DNA from: CAMCTV01 sp964420985
GTDB taxonomy: Bacteria > Bacteroidota > Bacteroidia > Flavobacteriales_D > Sanyastnellaceae
Direction of reading: 5' to 3'
DNA length: 22,415 nt
Assembly: GCA_964420985.1 (NCBI GenBank)
Contig: CAYQUT010000038.1
Span: 1 to 22,415, forward strand
The translations under genes were made by a program, and so were the position numbers. The stretch's first letter is position 1. Each line of letters begins with the position of its first letter. Below are positions 8,335 to 15,614 of the stretch, in pieces. The notes under the pieces were generated by a model. It did not search any database. It was not told the origin of the DNA and was given only the letters and a program-made list of their open reading frames with translations.

Positions 8335-8527
8335 CCAGCAACCCTAAAGAACGACACGACCGACAATAAAATCTAGACAAACGGACAAACAATTTGCCAA
8401 CGCCTCGCAAAATAAAAAGAGCTGCAACCCAACGCACAAGCCGATCCAAATTGCAGCACATTTTATTTTGCCCAACCGCACCCAAGCCCAACCACCACCC
8501 GATTGTAAGAAAAATCAAAGTCCATAG
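8335..8527. other. G-poor, A/C-rich gap containing a hairpin
   Basis: No gene is visible between the repeat at 8208-8334 and the promoter at 8528. The + strand is strikingly poor in G apart from the hairpin arms (8407-8427, 8451-8471). A short untranslated RNA or simply cassette leader DNA are both possible. Confidence 0.4.
8407..8471. repeat. Long imperfect hairpin, family B copy 1
   Basis: Arms 8407-8427 and 8451-8471 pair at 19 of 21 positions. The two mismatches are A opposite A, flanking a single G-C pair, where AAAAGAGC (left) faces GCACATTTT (right). The 23-base loop contains CGCACAAGCC. A second hairpin at 12563-12628 has the same arm length, the same paired A-A mismatches and the same loop decamer. 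Confidence 0.65.
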
Positions 8528-8557
8528 TTGACAGTTATAAAATCTTTATTACATTTG
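8528..8557 (+). promoter_or_regulatory. Bacteroidota-type promoter of the controller/BcgI-like operon
   Basis: TTG at 8528-8530, then 19 bases, then TACATTTG at 8550-8557. This is the same geometry as the tRNA promoter. The start codon at 8581 would be only about 15-20 bases after the transcription start. A separate promoter shows that this cassette carries its own expression signal. Confidence 0.75.
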
Positions 8558-8580
8558 CCATTATTTGTCAAGTCAATTTT

Positions 8581-8898
8581 ATGCAAGCGAAAACAATAGG
8601 GACAATTTTAAGAGAGTTACGGGAGACAAAAGGTCTTCTACTAAGAGAAGTCGGTGCAAAGCTTTCTCTTGACCCGACTATTCTAAGTAAAATTGAGCAA
8701 GACAAAAGAATGCCGACAAAAGAACAAGTAAAATCTCTTGCGGACTTTTACAAAGAGCAAAAGAATGAAGTAATAATAGCTTGGCTCAGCGACAAATTAT
8801 ATTATGAAGTGCAAGACGAAGACCTTGCTATACAAGCAATGCAAGTTGCAGAAGAAAAAATAAAGTATAACGCCAAATTAAAATCCAAAAAGAAATGA
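8581..8898 (+). CDS. XRE-family HTH controller of the restriction-modification operon
   Basis: This 105-residue protein has a canonical XRE helix-turn-helix at about residues 6-62 (TILRELRETKGLLLREVGAK, then SLDPTILSKIEQDKRMPTKE) and a helical, lysine-rich C-terminus. It is the first gene of a tight operon, and its stop codon overlaps the next start (ATGA at 8895-8898). Small HTH proteins at the head of restriction-modification operons commonly act as controller (C) proteins, delaying endonuclease expression until the host DNA is methylated. That function is likely here, because the next gene carries both nuclease and methyltransferase in one chain, but it is inferred. No clear C-box dyad is visible around the promoter at 8528-8557. 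Confidence 0.82.
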   Translation: MQAKTIGTILRELRETKGLLLREVGAKLSLDPTILSKIEQDKRMPTKEQVKSLADFYKEQKNEVIIAWLSDKLYYEVQDEDLAIQAMQVAEEKIKYNAKLKSKKK

Positions 8899-11078
8899 CA
8901 ATACTTCAAGCCTTTAAAGATTTTGAAAAGAAATTTTCAGACACTTTTGAGATAACTCCAGAGTGGTATAAAAAAAACTGTGGAGTGTTTTCTACAAATA
9001 AAACAGTAAGTTCAAAAAACGCCAAAGGCGTTTTTACAGAAGAATATTATCGTGCAAGAATGGTTTGGAGTTTAGTTGAAACTAAACAATATCCTTCTGA
9101 AAACATTTGTGTCGAATTTTCTATACCCAAGGGAAGTGAAGGGGCAAAATCGTTAAATCCTGACATTGTCATATTCAAAACTGATGCTTGGTTCACATAC
9201 TATAAAAAGTGGGACAAATCAAAATCACTACCTGAAGAATTAGCAAAGGAAATGCTTGTTGTTTGGGAAGCAAAAGAAAATCCGTCAAAAGTAGAAAGTG
9301 CGGTAACTAAGCAAATGGCAGAAGCTATGAATAGTTATGTTGGGGAACAAGTTTATGGCGTTTACTTCGACAATCAAATTGATGTTCTCGTATTTAGAAA
9401 GGAAGGAACTAATCCTGTAAAAAGATATAATCCCGAAAAGATTATTGATGGGGAAGGTATTGCAAAATTAAATCTTGGAAATAGAGATGCATTAAATGAC
9501 TTACCATCATTTAAACAATTCTATGAGAATTTAAAAGCAACAGAAGATGTAAGCAAACTTAATTTTACAACGAACCAGCCAATAGATGAAGATAGCTTTA
9601 CAGACCTTTTAGCATTCATAAACAGACAACAAGACAAATTAAATTTATCTAGGAACGTTCAAGATTTAATAGTTGAGTTCTTAACTCTTAAAGTTGCTGA
9701 TGAAAAGGAAGTAAAGAAAAAGAAGAAAAAATATTTTGAGTTCTACATTAAGCCTGATGAAATTAAAAATGAATATGGAACGCAGGAATTTAGAAAGAGA
9801 TTAGTAGAACTCTATGCAAAAGCGAAAGATGAATATAAAAGCATCTTTAATCCACCAGCTTTTAAATATGATAAAAAAGGCGAAAATCTTACACCTTCTC
9901 ACGGTGATGATGAAAAGTTCTTGATAGGTTTAATTAAAGTTTTTCAAAAGAAAACAATTCTTGAAACCCAAAATGCGAACTTCAATCAAATCATCTTCAA
10001 TAATTTTGGAAGTAGTGTTGAAAAAGCTAAGGATAAACAATTCTTCACTCCTGTTCCTATAGTAGAAGCCATTATTAAAATGGTTAATCCTCAAAAAGAT
10101 GAAGCCATTTGCGACCCTTGTTCAGGAATATGCGATTTCTTGGCAATGGCATTTCGTCATATTTTTAAAGATGAATTAGAGAATTTGCCGAGTGCTGATA
10201 AGTTTTATGGTTTTGATAAAGACAATAAGATTTTAAAACTTGCTGAATTAAATCTTGTGCTTAATGGAGACGGTAATGCTAACATTAAAATTATGGATAG
10301 TGTTTCCTGCAAACTCTTAGTAGACGGAACATTGAGCACACAAAAAAACACAATTGAATTTAACACAGATAATTACTCAGCGGTTGATTGGAGTAATCAC
10401 GATGATGAAAATAAAAATCCCAACCGCTATGATGTAATTGTAACAAATCCACCCTTTGGTAAAGGAAGAGATTTACAAACAGGAAGAGAAGGTAAATGGG
10501 ATGTTCCAAGAAAGACAATAGAACTTTATGAAACTTGGAATGTAAAGGAACAACCCAAAAGTATAGACCTTGGTGTAGTGTTTTTAGAAAATGCTTACAA
10601 ATTATTGAAAGAAGGTGGTCGTATGGCAATTGTATTAAGCAACTCAATTGCCAGTATTGCTGAGTGGCAAACAGTAAGAGAATGGTTCATAAGCAAAATG
10701 AGAATTGTTGCTTTGTTTGACTTACCTGCAAATACTTTTGGCGAGACTGGTGTAGCCACAACAGTCTTCGTAGCTTATAAGCCAAAGCAAAGCGAATTGC
10801 ATATTTTGGATGAAGATTATGAAGTTTATATCAAGGAGATTGAGAATGTCGGTTATACAGTAAAAACAAAAGAGAGAATTGTAATAATGTCGCCTGACTT
10901 TGTAATGAACGAAAAAACGTTTGACAGAGAAAAGGATAGTAAAGGGAATGATAAAAGACTAAGCGATTTGCCTGTCTTGGTTAATGGTTTCGGTGATTGG
11001 TTACAAAGTAATAAACACCAATACAAAGAAGTTTATAAAGCATTTTCAGGTTCTAACTTTCAAAAATGGGATGCATAA
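8895..11078 (+). CDS. BcgI-like restriction-methylation subunit (nuclease plus N6-adenine methyltransferase)
   Basis: This 727-residue protein has an N-terminal PD-(D/E)xK nuclease core (LNPDIVIF with Asp90, VVWEAKEN with Glu125 and Lys127). The N6-adenine methyltransferase resembles HsdM: FFTPVPIVEAIIKMV, the AdoMet motif DPCSGICDF at Asp407, and the catalytic NPPF at 518-521. Motif I reads DPCSGICD where DPxxGxGx is usual, a variant known among HsdM-like enzymes. No translocase helicase and no target-recognition domain is present in the chain; recognition comes from the S subunit encoded next. This RM + S layout is that of BcgI-like type IIB enzymes, which cut on both sides of their site. 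A type I-like or other type IIG arrangement with a separate S subunit remains possible. The gene overlaps its upstream neighbour by 4 bases and the S gene start by 1 base. Confidence 0.87.
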   Translation: MTILQAFKDFEKKFSDTFEITPEWYKKNCGVFSTNKTVSSKNAKGVFTEEYYRARMVWSLVETKQYPSENICVEFSIPKGSEGAKSLNPDIVIFKTDAWFTYYKKWDKSKSLPEELAKEMLVVWEAKENPSKVESAVTKQMAEAMNSYVGEQVYGVYFDNQIDVLVFRKEGTNPVKRYNPEKIIDGEGIAKLNLGNRDALNDLPSFKQFYENLKATEDVSKLNFTTNQPIDEDSFTDLLAFINRQQDKLNLSRNVQDLIVEFLTLKVADEKEVKKKKKKYFEFYIKPDEIKNEYGTQEFRKRLVELYAKAKDEYKSIFNPPAFKYDKKGENLTPSHGDDEKFLIGLIKVFQKKTILETQNANFNQIIFNNFGSSVEKAKDKQFFTPVPIVEAIIKMVNPQKDEAICDPCSGICDFLAMAFRHIFKDELENLPSADKFYGFDKDNKILKLAELNLVLNGDGNANIKIMDSVSCKLLVDGTLSTQKNTIEFNTDNYSAVDWSNHDDENKNPNRYDVIVTNPPFGKGRDLQTGREGKWDVPRKTIELYETWNVKEQPKSIDLGVVFLENAYKLLKEGGRMAIVLSNSIASIAEWQTVREWFISKMRIVALFDLPANTFGETGVATTVFVAYKPKQSELHILDEDYEVYIKEIENVGYTVKTKERIVIMSPDFVMNEKTFDREKDSKGNDKRLSDLPVLVNGFGDWLQSNKHQYKEVYKAFSGSNFQKWDA

Positions 11079-12553
11079 TGTTAGATAATTTTATTTCAAA
11101 ACCAAATACAGTTAAGATTAATAGCATTAAGTCAAAATTTCATTCCTTAATGCCAAGTGAACATAGAACTGTTTTTATAAAAAACGCCAATCAAATACCA
11201 TTATCCAAACATTGTTCAAATGAGAATGTTGGAGAGCAAATTGATGTTTCAGAATATTTGGCATTTAAAACAGGTAAATATCTTGGAACAATATCTTGTA
11301 TGAACAATCTATTGTTCGATGAAACTAAAGGTGAAAACATATCCCCCTTAATTTATAATAAATCTACAAGAAAACTGAGTAAAGGGTATTTCGTAATAAG
11401 CAGGAATGCATCACTTGGCAAGATTTCATATATCAATAATGACAAACAAGTAATTCTTAATGGCGGAATATCTTTTTTGAAGTTTAAACCAGAATTTGAG
11501 TTTTATGCACCAGCATTTTTCATAACTAAGTTTGGCAGTGATTATTTAGCTTGTATAACTTCAGGGGGCGGGACACAACAAAATGCAAAAAGGGGAACAC
11601 TTCTATCTGTTCCTATTCCTCACCCAACTATAAAAAGCCATAAGCAACCAAACGAAATAGTAAAGTTTATTTCATTGATTGTTCATAATTTAATTTTAAA
11701 AGAAGAATGTATAGTTGAAAAACAAAGTTTAATCAATACTCTCATTATCGAAGAACTTGAAGCAAATCAAAAATCAAAATTTAAATTCCAAAATTCGACA
11801 ATCAATCAAATAAGAAATAATACTCTAAGGTTTGATGCCGGTATGTATTCGATGGAATACAAAAAGAATAAGGGTTTAATTGAGAACTATAAAAACGGTT
11901 TTTTCAATATACCGTTTGAAGATTTAAAAAGTGGTTCAACACCCGATGTAAGACTATTGTCAGCAAAAGGTATTTTCAAATGGGTTACACCAACAGATAT
12001 TACAGATGAAGGTTTTTTTGCACCAACTGACAATATAAGTATGCCTTCATCTCATAACCTTGATAAGGATGCTATTTTGTTCATTAACAGAACTTCTAAA
12101 GGAAAAAAAGGTGAATATGTTGGAATTGCTTGCTACTACGACTATTCCTATTATGGTAATGGACATCATAATCAGGGAATTTATAGAGTTGAAGCATTTA
12201 GCCCCATTGACAAACAATTTATTGTAGCCTTTATGAATGCAAATATTATGAGAAAGATTTGTGGTTTTACGTCACAAGGAACTAAAATGAAAGAAATGAA
12301 AATGAATAATTTTTCAGACTTGATTTTGCCAAACTTCCCAACCCAACAGAAAGCAAAAATCGCTAAGGCATATTACAATACGACAGAAAAAAACAAATCA
12401 ATGACAATAGACAACTATTTAGACAACGAAAAGATTAGAAATAAAGAACTTGGGATTTTTCAACTAAATGCAGAAATAATTGAACTTAAAAATAAATTAG
12501 CCTTACTTGTTGACAAAGTAATTAAAGAAGACAAAATAGAAATTGAATTTTAG
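11078..12553 (+). CDS. Specificity (S) subunit of the BcgI-like enzyme
   Basis: I start this 491-residue protein at the ATG at 11078, where the upstream stop and this start overlap as TAATG. An ATG at 11066 is in frame but lies inside the upstream gene. Two target-recognition-type halves are visible. The first half contains LSKGYFVISRNASLGKISY; the second (from about residue 270) contains GIFKWVTPTDIT, DAILFINRTSKGKKGEYVGI and an end like type I S proteins (QGTKMKEMKMNNFSDLILPN). A helical segment closes the protein. S subunits recognise a bipartite DNA sequence and position the catalytic subunit. Overlap with the RM gene indicates translational coupling at a fixed ratio. The DNA target cannot be deduced. 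Confidence 0.88.
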   Translation: MLDNFISKPNTVKINSIKSKFHSLMPSEHRTVFIKNANQIPLSKHCSNENVGEQIDVSEYLAFKTGKYLGTISCMNNLLFDETKGENISPLIYNKSTRKLSKGYFVISRNASLGKISYINNDKQVILNGGISFLKFKPEFEFYAPAFFITKFGSDYLACITSGGGTQQNAKRGTLLSVPIPHPTIKSHKQPNEIVKFISLIVHNLILKEECIVEKQSLINTLIIEELEANQKSKFKFQNSTINQIRNNTLRFDAGMYSMEYKKNKGLIENYKNGFFNIPFEDLKSGSTPDVRLLSAKGIFKWVTPTDITDEGFFAPTDNISMPSSHNLDKDAILFINRTSKGKKGEYVGIACYYDYSYYGNGHHNQGIYRVEAFSPIDKQFIVAFMNANIMRKICGFTSQGTKMKEMKMNNFSDLILPNFPTQQKAKIAKAYYNTTEKNKSMTIDNYLDNEKIRNKELGIFQLNAEIIELKNKLALLVDKVIKEDKIEIEF

Positions 12554-12562
12554 CCAACACAT

Positions 12563-12628
12563 TTGGTGGCACATTTGCAAAACCGCACAAGCCAAAGCTA
12601 AAGCCAAGTTTTGCAAAAGAGCCACCAA
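12563..12628. repeat. Long imperfect hairpin, family B copy 2
   Basis: Arms 12563-12583 and 12608-12628 pair at 19 of 21 positions, with two A-A mismatches where GCACATTT (left) faces AAAAGAGC (right). The 24-base loop contains CGCACAAGCC, also found in the loop at 8428-8450. Compared with that copy, the mismatch-bearing motifs sit on opposite arms while the loop decamer keeps its orientation. It begins 10 bases after the S gene stop. There is no T-run, so it is not a typical terminator. Confidence 0.65.
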
Positions 12629-12693
12629 GCCAACGCGCCGAGACAGACACGAAATGACAACTAACAAACACGAAAAAAAAGGAGGGCAGCTGG

Positions 12694-12820
12694 TAACAGC
12701 GGTTTGGTGTAATGGCGGGTGCAGTGCTTCATTTGACATTTTTGTGGTAGGTTCAAGTGCAGTTCTTCGATTGAACTTTTGTGCTAAAAATCCGACACTA
12801 CGCCAAGCTGCAAACCGTTA
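12694..12820. repeat. Cassette-boundary repeat, second copy (127 bp)
   Basis: Same length as the copy at 8208-8334. The first 37 bases are identical, and the 3' part (AATCCGACACTACGCC, then CAAACCGTTA) is nearly so; the middle is diverged. It is preceded by GGGCAGCTGG, nearly the same as the GGGCAGCAGC before the first copy. It separates the BcgI-like operon from the Mrr-family gene. The frame 12543-12836 crossing it encodes the same odd peptide (AVWCNGGCSAS) as the frame over the first copy, because both translate the repeat. Confidence 0.8.
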
Positions 12821-12844
12821 TAGGGCATTTTATTAAGACAGACA

Positions 12845-14107
12845 ATGATCGACAAAAAAATATCATTTAAGAAAGCTGCAATAAGAATATTGGAACGGAC
12901 AGACAAACCAATGACTGCTGCCGAAATAACAAAAATTGCAATTGAGGAAAATTTAATTGACAGCTCCGGTGAGACACCCCATGCGACAATGGCTGCTCAA
13001 ATTTATGTTGACATTAACAAAGACAAGAATTCTCAATTTAGAAAAGTTGGTCGCGGACTTTTTACTCTAAAGAAAAAATCTGACGTTCCAAATTCACCGC
13101 TTCTCATTATTGAAAATCAAAATGAATTAACAAAGCAACGACTAAAGGAATTGTTGCATTCAATGGACCCTTTTCAATTTGAATATTTAGCAGCTGACTT
13201 ACTCCAAAAAATTGGTTATGAAAATGTAACCGTGACAAAACGTAGTGGTGACAAGGGAATTGATGTAATTGCAAACCTTACAGTTGGCGGTATTACAAAC
13301 GTAAAGACAGTTATTCAGGTAAAGCGTTACGCTGCATCAAATAAAATAAATGGAGCAGTTATTACACAACTGCGCGGAAGTGCTGAGGTCGACCAACGAG
13401 GACTTGTTATCACAACATCTGACTTTACCAAAGATGGAATTGACGAAGCTCAAGCTCCGAATAAAATGCCTGTTTCACTTGTAAACGGAGATAAGCTAAT
13501 TCAGCTACTAATTAAATATGGTGTTGGTGTTAAGAAGGAGGAGTTATTTGTTTTATCGCTTGATGAATCATATTTTCAAAATTACTCATCGGAAGAAACT
13601 GGAACTATTGATTCCGAGAAAAGTCGCGTTATTTGGCCTTTACCAGGTGGCATCACGAGTTACGTTGAAACTCTCAATGAATTTTTAGCTCAAGTTTATA
13701 ATGGCAACAATACCAAAAAGGGACTTATTAAATGGTACTTAGACAATTTTGAAAACGTGACGAGCGAAGGAACCGCACAGGGCTACATCAACGTTCCTAA
13801 AAACATGGGGCTGACACGTTTTGAAAAAGGTGTTTACTCTTTAACAGCAGACGGAGAAAAATATTTTACATCTAAAAGCAAAGAGCAGCTTTATAAAATC
13901 ATTGCAAAGAATATTCTAGCGTTTGACGACATTTATGAATATCTCAAGACTTCATCGATACCATTGAACGAAGAGGAAATATTAAATTATCTCAAGGGCA
14001 ATTTTGATATTGAATGGACAACATTTGCCCAATTGAACTTTAGACTTCTTTGGCTAATTAACCTTGATAAAATAATTAAGTCAGACAATGGTTTTACATT
14101 CAAATAA
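12845..14107 (+). CDS. Mrr-family restriction endonuclease with N-terminal HARE-HTH
   Basis: This 420-residue protein begins with a HARE-type helix-turn-helix at about residues 6-78 (FKKAAIRILERTDKPMTAAE, later FRKVGRGLFTLKKK). An Mrr catalytic domain follows at about 105-220, with MDPFQFEYLAADLL carrying Glu113, GDKGIDVIA carrying Asp140, and TVIQVKRY carrying Gln158 and Lys160. That is the QxK variant of the PD-(D/E)xK fold typical of Mrr. The C-terminal 170 residues look like one or two winged-helix modules. Mrr proteins cut DNA with foreign methylation (type IV restriction) or under stress. The gene is alone between two boundary repeats, 25 bp after the second and 8 bp before the third. 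Two methylating enzymes are encoded nearby, so its specificity must spare their methylation marks. Domain call firm, substrate unknown. Confidence 0.9.
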   Translation: MIDKKISFKKAAIRILERTDKPMTAAEITKIAIEENLIDSSGETPHATMAAQIYVDINKDKNSQFRKVGRGLFTLKKKSDVPNSPLLIIENQNELTKQRLKELLHSMDPFQFEYLAADLLQKIGYENVTVTKRSGDKGIDVIANLTVGGITNVKTVIQVKRYAASNKINGAVITQLRGSAEVDQRGLVITTSDFTKDGIDEAQAPNKMPVSLVNGDKLIQLLIKYGVGVKKEELFVLSLDESYFQNYSSEETGTIDSEKSRVIWPLPGGITSYVETLNEFLAQVYNGNNTKKGLIKWYLDNFENVTSEGTAQGYINVPKNMGLTRFEKGVYSLTADGEKYFTSKSKEQLYKIIAKNILAFDDIYEYLKTSSIPLNEEEILNYLKGNFDIEWTTFAQLNFRLLWLINLDKIIKSDNGFTFK

Positions 14108-14115
14108 ACTGGGCA

Positions 14116-14239
14116 TAACAGCACCTTTTCGGTATGGCAGGGGATGAGTGAAAGTAAATAGAAGTGAGTTTAATATACATTGTTCGTTCAAACTGGTTAT
14201 TACCTTTAATCCGCCACTACGCCGAGCCTCCAAACGTTA
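14116..14239. repeat. Cassette-boundary repeat, third copy (124 bp)
   Basis: The element starts GGGCA-TAACAGC and ends with AATCCGCCACTACGCCGAGC followed by CTCCAAACGTTA. The 3' third matches the other two copies closely, while the 5' arm is more diverged yet still pairs with the 3' arm (TCGGTATGGC against GCCACTACGCCGA). It begins 8 bases after the Mrr-family stop codon and ends about 46 bases before the next operon. Confidence 0.65.
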
Positions 14240-14285
14240 ACATCTGTGGTCCTAAATTTCTTATATTGCTCCTTTATACAACTTG

Positions 14286-15614
14286 ATGCTCAAATGGCCC
14301 GACATATTTACTGTTCCCAACCCGGATATGGTGTCTGATGGGTCTGTGGATCCCATGGGGATGCAGTTGATTTGGACTTATTTTGGGCAGTTGATTTTTA
14401 AGAATAAGTTGACGACGGTTTCGACGGATGTGCGGAATTATTCTATCAATCTTTTGCATCATTATGTGATCCATCGATTTTTTTCTGAACGCTTTGAAGA
14501 AGTGAAAAGAGCACAAGCTCGTTTTTCTTCTTACAAGGAGGTGTATGATGTGAAGGGAGGAATGATTATTTTCCTGGAAGATCTTTTGGTATACGCACTG
14601 ATGGATCAAAAGGGACCTGTCAACACTTTTGGAATTTTGGGGAGTCACAATGCGGAAGAAAGAATATTAAAGTCGCGGGGTGATTTTTCTCAAATTCAAA
14701 TTCATGCCGAAAGAACCAGAGGGGTTTTGGTGCGTCAAATTCAATTGGGAGTGAATGGTCGTTACAAAGGGCCATTTCTAAATATGGGTCTGATGACTAA
14801 AAATTTGGAATACGATCCCAAAGAATTTCAAACGGTGGAGTTGCTTTTTAAGAGCTGGCCCGAAGGGGAAAGGTTGGTTGAGATGCTCTTGGATTGTATA
14901 TCTGATCTTTTGAAAAACGATAATAAATACTATCCATTGGTTTCACTGGATACCTACAAGAATCGTGATTCACTTTGGTCGATGTTTGCGGCATGTTTCG
15001 GGCAATTTAAACCCAACGAAAAGTGGAGAAACTTTTGGCTTGAAAAATTGGGAATCACCTCTGGAGCAGCTAAGGCTATTTTTGACGAGATTGATCAATT
15101 GGAGCTGAATTCAGATGCGGTTTCTTTGGTGATTGCTTCCGCATACAGACGTACTCAAGAAGAAAATGATAAAGAGCTATTACGAAGCATTTTGGATTTA
15201 GAGCCTTTCTTGTCTCGATGTGTTCATGCTTTTTTATTGTTATCTGATCCGGGGATCAAAAGGGTGAGTGATGTTAAAGAAGATCTTGATCAATTGGTGA
15301 GCAATGTTTCGCTCGAGAATGTTTTGCCATTGGCAGAACGAAATGGGCGATTGCAACTTTTGACCAGTTGTGTTAAAGATCAATTGTCAAATGGCGTAGA
15401 GTTTGGTGTTGCCATATTGAATTATCATAAAAAGGTGATGGAAGAACGAGGCGGTATTCCATGGGTGGAAATCGAACAAGGAGAACTCAAACACCATATT
15501 TCTCAAGGGGAACGCCAATCCACTGAAGCCGTTGTGCTTGGTGGATATTGGTACAATCGTTATTATCTAGATGCTGTAAGGTCTATTCAAAGAGGATTGA
15601 AACAAGAAGAATGA
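14286..15614 (+). CDS. Unknown protein, first gene of a PLD/SNF2 helicase operon
   Basis: I start this 442-residue protein at the ATG at 14286; a TTG one codon earlier is less likely. I recognise no catalytic domain, signal peptide or membrane segment. The N-terminal half is rich in aromatic and basic residues (WPDIFTVPNPD, LIWTYFGQLIF, LLHHYVIHRFFSERFEEVKR). The rest looks helical, as in a scaffold or adaptor protein. It ends NRYYLDAVRSIQRGLKQEE. The stop codon overlaps the next start (ATGA at 15611-15614), so it is translated with the nuclease and helicase genes. Its role is most likely a sensor or structural subunit of that complex. The base composition is less A-rich than the cassette genes upstream. 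Function is unassigned; homology search against first genes of PLD-helicase defence loci would decide. Confidence 0.72.
   Translation: MLKWPDIFTVPNPDMVSDGSVDPMGMQLIWTYFGQLIFKNKLTTVSTDVRNYSINLLHHYVIHRFFSERFEEVKRAQARFSSYKEVYDVKGGMIIFLEDLLVYALMDQKGPVNTFGILGSHNAEERILKSRGDFSQIQIHAERTRGVLVRQIQLGVNGRYKGPFLNMGLMTKNLEYDPKEFQTVELLFKSWPEGERLVEMLLDCISDLLKNDNKYYPLVSLDTYKNRDSLWSMFAACFGQFKPNEKWRNFWLEKLGITSGAAKAIFDEIDQLELNSDAVSLVIASAYRRTQEENDKELLRSILDLEPFLSRCVHAFLLLSDPGIKRVSDVKEDLDQLVSNVSLENVLPLAERNGRLQLLTSCVKDQLSNGVEFGVAILNYHKKVMEERGGIPWVEIEQGELKHHISQGERQSTEAVVLGGYWYNRYYLDAVRSIQRGLKQEE

Noticed and set aside
8099..8347. 82-codon frame with peptide AVWCNGGCSAS
   Set aside because: It is a translation of the 127-bp repeat; a nearly identical peptide appears in the frame 12543-12836 only because the repeat is shared. 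It also overlaps the end of the type IIG gene.
8895..12553. Classical type I restriction system
   Set aside because: There is no HsdR translocase gene; instead a nuclease core is fused to the N-terminus of the methyltransferase subunit, as in BcgI-like enzymes.
12563..12628. Rho-independent terminator for the BcgI-like operon
   Set aside because: The stem is long and mismatched, the loop is 24 bases and no T-run follows; a matching hairpin at 8407-8471 lies upstream of a gene instead.
12543..12836. 97-codon frame after the S gene
   Set aside because: It runs through hairpin B and the second boundary repeat; the similarity to the other frame is DNA-level repeat, not protein conservation.
8208..14239. 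Canonical integron attC sites
   Set aside because: The ends do not fit RYYYAAC and GTTRRRY, and no IntI gene is visible; I therefore call them attC-like only.
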